From a virus, in the IMG/VR virus record IMGVR_UViG_3300001460_000291, positions 1 through 20,001 of that record: a DNA stretch of 20,001 nt; one strand, 5' to 3'. Position numbers and translations under genes: made by a program. Within the stretch, counting starts at the first letter, position 1, and the number at the start of each line of letters is the position of its first letter. Below are positions 1-5,788 of this stretch, in pieces. Under the pieces are notes generated by a model. It saw nothing but the letters and a program-made list of their open reading frames with translations. It had not been told where the DNA came from and made no database searches.

Positions 1-375
1 GTTTATAAAACTTATTTAGAAAATACTGATAATATAACTGTAGGGAATATTATACATTTGTTTTTTACTTACAACAATAAAAAGTTTAAGATAGGAACTG
101 CTAAGGTAGAGGACAAAGACTTCTCTTATTACATACTAAACAAACTATCTAACTTAACTCAAACCTATGGAAAAGAGTTAGTTGCAGCTTATTGCGTTAG
201 AGAATTTATAAAAGTTTCGTATGCTAAAGCTAGAAAAGATTTGAAAAAAATAGAGTTCTTATTTATGAAGTGGGAAAAGATGTTAAAGATAAAACACCCT
301 ACTTGTACTTCTATTAGAGATTTCAAGCCTACAATGGAAATGTACTTAAATGATTATAGCCTAAATAAAAGATGA
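1..375 (+). CDS. Hypothetical phage protein, 5' end outside window
   Basis: The reading frame is open from the first base of the window, so this is the C-terminal part (124 codons visible) of a longer gene; the TTG at 58 is not needed as a start. The product is lysine- and tyrosine-rich, mostly charged, with no signal peptide, membrane segment or motif that I recognise. Its stop overlaps the next start as ATGA (372-375), so it is translationally coupled to the methyltransferase and belongs to the same operon. Function unknown; from position it could belong to the replication or DNA-modification genes upstream of packaging, but that is only context. Confidence 0.7.
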   Translation, partial: VYKTYLENTDNITVGNIIHLFFTYNNKKFKIGTAKVEDKDFSYYILNKLSNLTQTYGKELVAAYCVREFIKVSYAKARKDLKKIEFLFMKWEKMLKIKHPTCTSIRDFKPTMEMYLNDYSLNKR

Positions 376-1016
376 GAATATTAAATTTATATGCTTGTCT
401 TGGAGGCAATAGATATAAGTGGGGAGACGAGCACGAAATCACTGCAGTAGAGTTAGACCCTGAGTTAGGTAGAATGTACCAGGAACGATTCCCAAAAGAC
501 AAAGTAATAGTAGCAGACGCACACCAATATCTATTAGACCACTTTAGAGAGTTTGATTTTATATGGACTAGTCCTCCTTGTCCCTCACATAGTAGAGCAG
601 CCTTTGGTTCTAGGAAATCTATTAAAGCCTCACATAAACCTTTATACCCAGATATGAAACTCTACCAAGAAATAATATTTTTAAAGCACTACTTTGATGG
701 CAAGTATGTAGTAGAGAATGTTATACCCTATTACGACCCATTAATTCCAGCAAAAAAAAGAGGTAGACATTTATACTGGACTAACTTTAATTTGCCTTCA
801 GTTTTAAGTACAAGAAAAAGTATAAGTATGGAGGATGTAAACGAAGTAGGACAATGGTGTGTATTCCACGATTATAATTTTAGGAACTATAAAGGAAAAC
901 AAACTATACAAAAGATAGCCAGAAACCTTGTAGACTATGAAGCTGGTAAAACCATATTAGATACAGTTCTTGGAATTGAACAAAACCTAAATGCCGAACA
1001 AATTAAATTGTTTTAA
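372..1016 (+). CDS. Compact cytosine-C5 DNA methyltransferase
   Basis: Predicted to transfer a methyl group from S-adenosylmethionine to C5 of cytosine in phage DNA, probably protecting it from host restriction. Visible landmarks: an N-terminal SAM-binding strand and glycine loop (residues 3-12, NLYACLGG), an acidic residue ending the next strand (VELD, 26-29), the catalytic PPC (68-70) followed by PSHS, the ENV motif (115-117), and a GRHLYW segment (131-136) where motif VIII is expected. The C-terminal RNLVDYEAGKTIL fits the final conserved helix. At 214 residues it is much shorter than typical family members (300 or more), with very little sequence left for a target-recognition domain. The start overlaps the upstream stop (ATGA). 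The family call is fairly safe; the target site and activity cannot be read from sequence. Confidence 0.85.
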   Translation: MRILNLYACLGGNRYKWGDEHEITAVELDPELGRMYQERFPKDKVIVADAHQYLLDHFREFDFIWTSPPCPSHSRAAFGSRKSIKASHKPLYPDMKLYQEIIFLKHYFDGKYVVENVIPYYDPLIPAKKRGRHLYWTNFNLPSVLSTRKSISMEDVNEVGQWCVFHDYNFRNYKGKQTIQKIARNLVDYEAGKTILDTVLGIEQNLNAEQIKLF

Positions 1017-1018
1017 TT

Positions 1019-1441
1019 ATGAATGAATACGACAAAATAGCAAACTTAGTAATAAGTTTAACTGAAATAGATATATTCGAGAATCGAAGGACACAAAGCC
1101 ACGTAGACGCTAGAGCCTTCTTTGACTTTATAATGAGAAAACTAAAGAACAAAACCTATACAGGAATAGCAAAATACTACCACACGAAAGGAAAGTCTGC
1201 AGATCATTCGACAATACTATACAGAACAAATATGTTTGACGAAATAAAATGTAGAAAGCCTGAATATAAAACCTGGTTAAATATTATTAAAAATGAGATT
1301 ATATCCTCCAAGGAATTATTAATAGTTTTTGATAAAATTAAAGTCTTAAAAACTCCAGATTCTTTAGAACAAGTAAATGAACTTATAGACAAATTAGCTT
1401 ACAAAGAAAAGTTATACAATACCCTAATAGATAAAAATTAA
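1019..1441 (+). CDS. DnaA domain IV-like DNA-binding protein
   Basis: The N-terminal half resembles the DNA-binding domain (domain IV) of the bacterial replication initiator DnaA: an RRTQSHVDAR segment (residues 23-32) matches the basic loop and helix start, and ADHSTILYR (61-69) matches the DnaA signature normally written GGRDHTTVLHA. The AAA+ ATPase part of DnaA is absent, so it cannot be an initiator by itself; it could recruit or block host DnaA, or act as a regulator that reads DnaA-box-like sites. The C-terminal half (about 75-140) is helical and charged, with no recognised domain. The start lies two bases after the methyltransferase stop. The fold call is good; the role is inference. 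Confidence 0.75.
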   Translation: MNEYDKIANLVISLTEIDIFENRRTQSHVDARAFFDFIMRKLKNKTYTGIAKYYHTKGKSADHSTILYRTNMFDEIKCRKPEYKTWLNIIKNEIISSKELLIVFDKIKVLKTPDSLEQVNELIDKLAYKEKLYNTLIDKN

Positions 1442-1445
1442 AAAT

Positions 1446-1463
1446 TTACGTTATATTAGTAGG
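1446..1463 (+). promoter_or_regulatory. Putative phage promoter, copy 1 (ACGTTATATTAGTA)
   Basis: ACGTTATA at 1448-1455 begins a 14-base block that recurs before the genes at 5048, 11991, 13137 and 17030. TACGTT fits the first part of the Bacteroidetes -7 box (TAnnTTTG). No TTTG-type -33 box is evident upstream. It separates the DnaA-like gene from the terminase genes. Confidence 0.5.
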
Positions 1464-1466
1464 GTG

Positions 1467-1835
1467 ATGTTACAAATGTTACACTATAAAAAAGATATAA
1501 TGTTAGAAAAAACTGAAGACAATAAAAGTAAAATGCTTAAAGCCTTAGAGGAGTATTATGGTATAGTAACAACCTCTTGTCAAAGTGTAGGTATAAGTAG
1601 AATAACTCATTATAGATGGCTTGAGGAGGACGAAGAGTATAAGGCTAAAGTCTTAGATATAAAAAATGCTGCTATAGATTTTGTAGAGTCTAAACTATTT
1701 GATTGTATAAATTCTGAAAAAGAAACTTCTATAATATTTTATTTAAAAACTATAGGCAAGAATCGAGGCTATATACCTAGACAAGAAATAGATACTGGAG
1801 AGAATAAAGAATTTAGAATTGAAGTAATTGAGTGA
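1467..1835 (+). CDS. Terminase small subunit
   Basis: Predicted DNA-recognition subunit of the packaging motor. The N-terminal half contains a helix-turn-helix-like stretch (GIVTTSCQSVGISRITHYRWL), typical of small terminases, and the rest is helical and acidic, consistent with oligomerisation and contact with the large subunit. It lies directly before the large terminase and overlaps it as GTGA. The start is ambiguous: GTG at 1464, ATG at 1467, and in-frame ATGs at 1476 and 1500 are all possible; I chose 1467 because it is the first ATG after the promoter-like motif. About 122 residues, somewhat short but within the usual range for phages of this type. The call rests on position plus the helix-turn-helix. 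Confidence 0.8.
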   Translation: MLQMLHYKKDIMLEKTEDNKSKMLKALEEYYGIVTTSCQSVGISRITHYRWLEEDEEYKAKVLDIKNAAIDFVESKLFDCINSEKETSIIFYLKTIGKNRGYIPRQEIDTGENKEFRIEVIE

Positions 1836-2992
1836 GAGACTTAAAAACAAACATAGTTTGGAAACACTTAGAAAAAAGCCAAAAGAAAATAATAATAGAA
1901 CAAGGAGGTTCTAGGTCTGGGAAGACTTATAATATATTGATCTGGATTATATTTGGATACAGCCTAAGAAATAAAAACAAAATAATATCTATTTGTAGAA
2001 AAACCTTTCCAGCTTTAAGGACTTCAGCTATGAGAGATTTTTTCGAAATCCTTAAAACACACGAGCTGTATAAAGAGGAAGACCACAACAAGACAAGTAG
2101 CGAATATAAAATCAATGGAAACCTAATAGAGTTTATTTCCCTGGACTCACCACAAAAAGTAAGAGGACGTAAAAGAGATATACTTTTTTTGAATGAAGCA
2201 AACGAGTGCACCTGGGAAGACTGGAACCAGTTAATATTCAGAACAATAGGTCGAGTCATATTAGACTACAACCCTTCAGACGATTTTCACTGGATATATG
2301 ACAAAGTCAAAGTTAGAGAAGACGCAGACTTTTTTAGAACTACTTATAAAAACAATAAGTTCCTAGAGGAATCGATAGTAAAAGAAATAGAAAGACTACA
2401 ATTTACAGACGAAAACTATTGGAGGATATATGGACTTGGTGAAGTAGGACAAAGTAAAGCAACTATATTTCAATTTAGAGAAATAGATACTATACCAGAA
2501 AATGCTAAGTTCGTTTCACTCGGAATGGATTTTGGTTATACAAACGACCCCACTTGCATCTCAAAAATTTACTTACACGATACCAACCTTTATTGCGAGG
2601 AGCTATTATATAGAACTGGAATGACTAATAGAGATATACATAATGAATTACTAAACTTAGAAATAGGTAGGCGTGATGAGATTTTTGCAGATTCAGCAGA
2701 ACCAAAAACAATAGACGAGCTGTATAGATATGGATGGAATATAAAACCAAGCACAAAAGGTAGAGACTCTATTAATATAGGAATTGATATGTTAAAGAGA
2801 TATACTATTCACGTAAAGAAAAATAGTCAAAACGCTATAAAGGAATTTAGAAACTATAAATGGAAAGAGGACAAGAATGGAAATATACTAAACGTCCCAG
2901 AAGACAAATGGAATCATTTTATAGATAGTCTCAGGTATGGAATTTATAACAAACTAGCTAAACCTAATTATGGAAAGTACGCAATCAGGTAA
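1832..2992 (+). CDS. Terminase large subunit
   Basis: ATP-driven DNA-packaging motor and headful or site-specific nuclease. The ATPase domain shows a Walker A GGSRSGKT (residues 25-32), a Walker B ILFLNE (117-122, catalytic Glu122) and a coupling segment LDYNPSDD (144-151). The nuclease domain shows the expected acidic triad in order: Asp233 in GMDFGY, Asp287 in FADSAEP and Asp365 in HFIDSLRYGI. At 386 residues it is complete but compact. The start is a GTG overlapping the small-subunit stop (1832-1835), so translation is coupled. Its 3' end overlaps the next small gene by 23 bases. One of the safest calls in the window. Confidence 0.96.
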   Translation: MRDLKTNIVWKHLEKSQKKIIIEQGGSRSGKTYNILIWIIFGYSLRNKNKIISICRKTFPALRTSAMRDFFEILKTHELYKEEDHNKTSSEYKINGNLIEFISLDSPQKVRGRKRDILFLNEANECTWEDWNQLIFRTIGRVILDYNPSDDFHWIYDKVKVREDADFFRTTYKNNKFLEESIVKEIERLQFTDENYWRIYGLGEVGQSKATIFQFREIDTIPENAKFVSLGMDFGYTNDPTCISKIYLHDTNLYCEELLYRTGMTNRDIHNELLNLEIGRRDEIFADSAEPKTIDELYRYGWNIKPSTKGRDSINIGIDMLKRYTIHVKKNSQNAIKEFRNYKWKEDKNGNILNVPEDKWNHFIDSLRYGIYNKLAKPNYGKYAIR

Positions 2993-3095
2993 GACTTGTA
3001 GGTTTTGTAAAATACCTATGACACCTACTGGTTCACTACAAAATGGTTTTTATTTCTACTGTCCTAAATGCGGAAAAGTAGAGTTTTGGAAATAA
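2970..3095 (+). CDS. Tiny zinc-ribbon protein (41 aa)
   Basis: A 41-residue frame starting inside the 3' end of the large terminase gene in another frame and ending one base before the PP-loop enzyme. It contains two CxxC knuckles: Cys10/Cys13 (TCRFC) and Cys31/Cys34 (YCPKCGK), separated by 17 residues, the layout of a small zinc ribbon. The tight fit between neighbours and the cysteine pattern make it a real gene despite its size. It could bind nucleic acid or a protein partner; no specific role can be assigned. Confidence 0.75.
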   Translation: MESTQSGKTCRFCKIPMTPTGSLQNGFYFYCPKCGKVEFWK

Positions 3096-3096
3096 T

Positions 3097-3945
3097 ATGA
3101 AAACAGTTAATTCTTTAAGTGGTGGAAAAACATCAAGCTATATTGCAGCCAATTATAAAGCTGACTACAATGTTTTTTCTTTAGTCAGAACTAGTGACAA
3201 AAAATGTTTGTTTCTAGATGCCAAAATAAGACAACAAATTTCAGATAGATTAGGAACTGAATTTATAGGGACACTTGAAGAAGATGAAATTATCTATACT
3301 ATGTTAGATTTAGAACAATACATAGGTCAAAAGATTGAATGGGTTACTGGTAAAACATTTGATGAAATTATTGTAAGAAAGGATAAAAAGTATTTACCTA
3401 ATGTTACTCAAAGATTTTGTACAACTGAAATGAAATTAAAACCAATATTTAATTGGTGGCAAAAAAAAATTAATAAACCTATAAAAATGAATATCGGTTA
3501 TAGGGCAAACGAAGGAAGTAGAGCAAAAACAATGTTAAGTAAAACTAATAAAAATGGATTGAGTACATTTAAAACTATTGTAGGTAAAAGAAAAACACAA
3601 AACAAATGGGCAGATATTGAGTGGCAAAAACCTATGTTCCCATTAATAAAAGACAATATATATAAAGATACTATTGAACAATACTGGAAGGACAAGCCAG
3701 TAAGATTTGCTTATATGAATAATTGTGTTGGATGTTTCCATAGAACTCCAGTTTTATTAAAACATCTATCAGATAAACACCCTAATAAATATCAATGGTT
3801 TATAGATGCTGAACAAGATACTGGTTATAATGTTAGAACTTTTAAAAATGGTATGAGCTATGAACAAATTAAAAACAGCTTTAAACAAACATCCTTATTT
3901 GATGATGATTTTAATGAGTGTGATTCTGGATATTGTGGTGTTTAA
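3097..3945 (+). CDS. PAPS reductase/PP-loop ATPase family protein
   Basis: Member of the phosphoadenosine-phosphosulfate reductase/adenine nucleotide alpha hydrolase superfamily, which binds ATP or an adenylyl-sulfate in a PP-loop. The loop is SLSGGKTSS (residues 6-14). Further family features are FCTTEMKLKP (Cys108), a GYRANEGSR substrate-binding segment (134-142), a CVGC pair (210-213) and a C-terminal CDSGYCGV (Cys275, Cys280); these cysteines could hold an iron-sulfur cluster or provide redox thiols. At 282 residues it is close to stand-alone family members. Such genes are common in tailed phages, but their role is uncertain: sulfur assimilation, DNA phosphorothioation-like chemistry and base modification are all possible. 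It appears to use GAT, GTT and ATT codons more than its neighbours, suggesting separate acquisition. Start follows a TAATATG junction. Confidence 0.85.
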   Translation: MKTVNSLSGGKTSSYIAANYKADYNVFSLVRTSDKKCLFLDAKIRQQISDRLGTEFIGTLEEDEIIYTMLDLEQYIGQKIEWVTGKTFDEIIVRKDKKYLPNVTQRFCTTEMKLKPIFNWWQKKINKPIKMNIGYRANEGSRAKTMLSKTNKNGLSTFKTIVGKRKTQNKWADIEWQKPMFPLIKDNIYKDTIEQYWKDKPVRFAYMNNCVGCFHRTPVLLKHLSDKHPNKYQWFIDAEQDTGYNVRTFKNGMSYEQIKNSFKQTSLFDDDFNECDSGYCGV

Positions 3946-4110
3946 TTTGGAAATGTGGAAAACTTTTAGTAACTTTATATTGTTGTTAAAGTCAAAGTCT
4001 CAACATATTCAGACTGGTAGAGTGAGCAAAGGTCAAAGCGAAACCTAACGAAGCAACCAAGGAGCTATCCTAGAATAGTAAAAAAGGTGTAAACAAGGAG
4101 CACCTACTCA
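3946..4110 (+). other. Gene-free segment, possible structured RNA or leader
   Basis: No convincing coding frame spans the gap between the PP-loop enzyme and the gene at 4148. By hand count 43 of the 100 bases from 4011 to 4110 are G or C, clearly more than the surrounding DNA. Short inverted repeats occur in series: ACTTTA/TAAAGT (3972-3992), AGTCT/AGACT (3996-4015), AGGA/TCCT (4060-4071) and AGGTGT/GCACCT (4085-4105, one wobble). None has a U-tract, so they are not simple terminators. It does not match any riboswitch, tRNA or intron core that I know. A 31-codon frame from 3953 exists but has no support. Confidence 0.25.
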
Positions 4111-4147
4111 ATGACAAATCAAAATCCTTTTAATTTAAACAAGAGAA

Positions 4148-4348
4148 ATGAAAACAAACAAACAATTTATTAAGAAACTTGCTAATATCTTAGGAGACAA
4201 ATTTTTCCTTTGTGATATGATTTGGCAAGAAGACTTACACGAAATGCAAGACAAACTAGCTAAACTAATTTGTGAAGCCTCAAACAATAATGTTAGTAGT
4301 GCAAGAACAATAGCAAAAGAATGTCCTAAAACTTTTACAATTTCATAA
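4148..4348 (+). CDS. Hypothetical small phage protein (66 aa)
   Basis: Short, mainly helical, soluble protein with mixed charge and three scattered cysteines (residues 22, 42 and 59); no motif that I recognise. It heads a cluster of five small genes ending at the terminator at 4986, all closely packed, which is typical of phage accessory genes. The start at ATG 4148 follows a purine-rich AAGAGAAATG. The stop is one base before the next ATG (TAATATG), implying coupled translation. Function unknown. Confidence 0.6.
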   Translation: MKTNKQFIKKLANILGDKFFLCDMIWQEDLHEMQDKLAKLICEASNNNVSSARTIAKECPKTFTIS

Positions 4349-4349
4349 T

Positions 4350-4487
4350 ATGAAAAAAACTAAATGCGATAATTGTAATAAGTATAGTCATCCACACTCG
4401 TTCCTATGTGAGTATTGTGGGTTTGACTTTGATTTCCAAATTACTTATAACAAATGGGGACTTCCCAATTTAACTCAAAAACAATAA
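4350..4487 (+). CDS. Tiny zinc-ribbon/zinc-finger protein (45 aa)
   Basis: Encodes 45 residues with two cysteine pairs, Cys6/Cys9 (KCDNC) and Cys20/Cys23 (LCEYCG), separated by a His-containing loop (SHPHS). This is a small zinc ribbon of the same general design as the 41-residue protein at 2970, though the sequences are not obviously copies. It starts one base after the upstream stop and ends two bases before the next gene, so the packing supports a real gene. Possible roles are nucleic-acid binding or interference with a host protein; nothing in the sequence decides. Confidence 0.7.
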   Translation: MKKTKCDNCNKYSHPHSFLCEYCGFDFDFQITYNKWGLPNLTQKQ

Positions 4488-4489
4488 TT

Positions 4490-4639
4490 ATGCCAATATC
4501 AAACGAAATATTCGAGACGTATAGGATTCAAGAGAGAGTCAAAGAGCAAAAGAAAGCTATAAGACTTTTAGCATCTCAAGGCTATACTATATTAGATTTA
4601 GAAAATAATATTATTAACAAAGAAAATTATAAACAATAA
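4490..4639 (+). CDS. Hypothetical small helical protein (49 aa)
   Basis: A 49-residue protein beginning MPISNEIFETYR. The frame is open back to an upstream ATG at 4454, but that would overlap the zinc-ribbon gene; ATG 4490 sits two bases after its stop, matching the spacing elsewhere here. The sequence is a charged helix (residues 8-28, rich in Arg, Lys, Glu and Gln) followed by an LLASQGYTILDLEN segment resembling the short helix-strand pieces of small regulatory proteins. No membrane segment or cysteine. Function unknown. Confidence 0.6.
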   Translation: MPISNEIFETYRIQERVKEQKKAIRLLASQGYTILDLENNIINKENYKQ

Positions 4640-4642
4640 AAT

Positions 4643-4801
4643 ATGACTAGAGAAAAATTAGATGACTTTTTAAGTACTTGGGCTGCACTAGTAATTCAAT
4701 TTACTACTATAGTTTTTGCCTTAACTTTTTGTTCAGTAGGAGTAATGTCTTGCGTAAAATTATTATATAGAATATTCAAAATGTTATTTTTAAATGAATA
4801 A
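4643..4801 (+). CDS. Small single-span membrane protein (52 aa)
   Basis: Encodes 52 residues with one strongly hydrophobic segment (about residues 13-38, WAALVIQFTTIVFALTF onward), a short acidic N-terminus and a basic C-terminus (KLLYRIFK). The charge pattern suggests an N-out/C-in orientation. It overlaps the next gene, another small membrane protein, by eight bases. A role in lysis (holin-like) or superinfection exclusion is conceivable for paired small membrane proteins in a phage, but no endolysin is in the window, so this remains a guess. Confidence 0.65.
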   Translation: MTREKLDDFLSTWAALVIQFTTIVFALTFCSVGVMSCVKLLYRIFKMLFLNE

Positions 4802-4958
4802 CGAGGAGTATATAAAAAGTCAAAGAGAAAGAGTAATGAGACAATATCGAAGTAACCAAGGTAGAAGTCCAAGAAAGGTAAACGAAATTATGAAACTATT
4901 AAAAGTAGTATTTATAGCTTTGTTTTTAATGACTATATTATGTTTTGTTTTCCTATAA
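4794..4958 (+). CDS. Small tail-anchored membrane protein (54 aa)
   Basis: The 54-residue product has a very basic, soluble N-terminal half (residues 7-34 contain many Arg and Lys) and a single hydrophobic helix at the extreme C-terminus (about 35-54, LLKVVFIALFLMTILCFVFL). This is the plan of a tail-anchored inner-membrane protein with its basic domain in the cytoplasm. It starts inside the preceding membrane-protein gene, so the two are probably co-translated, and it is the last gene before a strong terminator. No homologous family recognised. Confidence 0.65.
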   Translation: MNNEEYIKSQRERVMRQYRSNQGRSPRKVNEIMKLLKVVFIALFLMTILCFVFL

Positions 4959-4985
4959 TATAGTAATGGTTTTTTGTTTAAATTA

Positions 4986-5013
4986 GGGTAGTTTAACGAC
5001 TGCCCTTTTTTTT
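4986..5013 (+). terminator. Rho-independent terminator
   Basis: GGGTAGT (4986-4992) pairs with ACTGCCC (4999-5005), seven pairs with one G-T wobble, around the loop TTAACG, followed immediately by eight T residues (5006-5013). It ends the small accessory cluster and is followed within 20 bases by the promoter-like motif of the tail operon. Confidence 0.85.
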
Positions 5014-5030
5014 GTGAAAATTTTTAAAAT

Positions 5031-5047
5031 TAACGTTATATAAGTAT
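5031..5047 (+). promoter_or_regulatory. Putative phage promoter, copy 2 (ACGTTATATAAGTA)
   Basis: TAACGTTATATAAGTAT lies directly between the terminator and the ATG at 5048. The core TAACGTTA (5031-5038) is a perfect palindrome. A TTTG at 5011-5014, about 18 bases upstream, could act as a Bacteroidetes -33 box. If transcription starts at the usual distance, the leader is only a few bases or absent. Confidence 0.55.
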
Positions 5048-5686
5048 ATGGAATTAAAAGTCAACGTACCAAGTAGAATGGAGGAAATAACTTTAGAGCA
5101 ATACCAAAGGTTTCTAAAGGAGTGTGAAGACGAGAGTTTAAAAGAAGACGTGATAGCTTTAAAAATGCTAGAAATATTTTGTGGAGTTCCTCCAGCCAAA
5201 ACCTATACATACAAGATGAGTGATGTATATAAGATCTGTGACCAAATCAATAAAGCTCTAAACGAAAAGCCTCCACTAATTTGTAGGTGGAAATTTGATA
5301 AAATGGAATTTGGCTTTATTCCACAGCTTGACGATATGACTTTTGGAGAGTATGTAGACGTAGATAGTTATATAGTAGATTGGGAAAATATGCACAAAGC
5401 TATGGCTGTTTTATATAGACCAGTCGTACAATCTTTTAAAGGAAGTTATGAAATCGAAAACTATAAAGGCGATACTTATTGGGAAGTAATGTTAAAGATG
5501 CCACTTAGTTTAGTAATGGGTTCTATGCTTTTTTTTTGGACTTTAGAGAAGGAGTTAGTAGAAGTTATGAAGAGCTCTTTGAGTCAGGAGCAGAAGCAGA
5601 TCTATCAAGAGAAGCTAACTTCAATGTTAAATATGGATGGTATCACTCTATCTGGAGACTTGCAAAAGAAGACGTTACGAAATTAG
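5048..5686 (+). CDS. Tail assembly chaperone, gpG-like
   Basis: Predicted chaperone that coats the tape measure protein during tail-tube assembly, by analogy with lambda gpG. It is 212 residues, first gene of the tail operon, acidic and helical, with an N-terminal VPSRMEEITLEQYQRF segment that I recognise from tail proteins of Bacteroidetes phages. A run of nine T at 5529-5537 (codons CTT TTT TTT T) lies at residues 161-164; a -1 slip there joins the first 163 residues to the frame ending at 5784. The unshifted C-terminus (residues 164-212, ending near MDGITLSGDLQKK) also looks like real protein. Starts at the ATG directly after the promoter-like motif. Annotators may call it only hypothetical tail protein. 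Confidence 0.75.
   Translation: MELKVNVPSRMEEITLEQYQRFLKECEDESLKEDVIALKMLEIFCGVPPAKTYTYKMSDVYKICDQINKALNEKPPLICRWKFDKMEFGFIPQLDDMTFGEYVDVDSYIVDWENMHKAMAVLYRPVVQSFKGSYEIENYKGDTYWEVMLKMPLSLVMGSMLFFWTLEKELVEVMKSSLSQEQKQIYQEKLTSMLNMDGITLSGDLQKKTLRN
5529..5537 (+). other. Predicted -1 ribosomal frameshift site
   Basis: Nine consecutive T residues read as CTT TTT TTT TGG in the chaperone frame contain the ideal slippery heptamer T TTT TTT. Slipping back one base leads into the open frame 5536-5784, whose only early start codon is a weak TTG at 5536, inside the T-run context. No strong stimulatory stem is seen at the usual distance; a weak imperfect pairing of GACTT at 5539-5543 with GAGTC at 5581-5585 is possible. 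Confidence 0.7.
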
Positions 5687-5784
5687 ATGAGGTTACTAAT
5701 ATGAATTTTCATAAATGTCTAAGTGCTTTAATGTACATAAAAGAAAAAAACGTATTACAAACGCAAAAAATAAAAAAGAAATAA
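5536..5784 (+). CDS. Tail assembly chaperone C-terminal extension, gpT-like (made by -1 frameshift)
   Basis: Frame -1 relative to the chaperone gene, overlapping its last 151 bases. It encodes 82 residues with the segment YGWYHSIWRLAKEDVTK, then a conserved-looking DEVTNMNFHKCLSALMYIKEK, a pattern I recognise in overlapping tail genes of Bacteroidetes phages. There is no ATG near its beginning; the TTG at 5536 would be a poor independent start. I infer it is made as the tail of a gpG-gpT-like fusion of about 245 residues. In lambda the longer product recruits the tail tube protein to the tape measure. It ends four bases before the next gene. Alternative: independent initiation at an internal ATG such as 5701, giving only a fragment. 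Confidence 0.7.
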   Translation: MDFREGVSRSYEELFESGAEADLSREANFNVKYGWYHSIWRLAKEDVTKLDEVTNMNFHKCLSALMYIKEKNVLQTQKIKKK

Positions 5785-5788
5785 AACG

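Noticed and set aside
1204-1392. Minus-strand open frame of 62 codons
   Set aside because: Lies entirely inside the DnaA-like gene on the opposite strand, has low-complexity hydrophobic composition and no motif. All other minus-strand frames in the window (for example 1927-2259, 3498-3695, 4993-5199, 6153-6368, 10145-10327, 12209-12532, 12883-13071, 16314-16523, 17005-17244) are rejected for the same reason: they are shadows of well-supported + strand genes or cover regulatory DNA.
3860-4048. Plus-strand frame of 62 codons crossing the end of the PP-loop enzyme gene
   Set aside because: Its first half is an out-of-frame reading of the enzyme's C-terminus, which has a recognisable cysteine pattern in the other frame. 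The rest from ATG 3953 is 31 codons without any motif.
4111-4173. 20-codon frame starting ATGACAAATC
   Set aside because: Too short, asparagine-rich by base composition, and overlaps the start of the gene at 4148 with no motif.
5539-5585. Imperfect stem downstream of the slippery T-run as a frameshift stimulator
   Set aside because: The pairing is short and interrupted, the apical loop is about 25 bases, and the stem starts only two bases after the slippery site, closer than usual. It was not listed as a feature.
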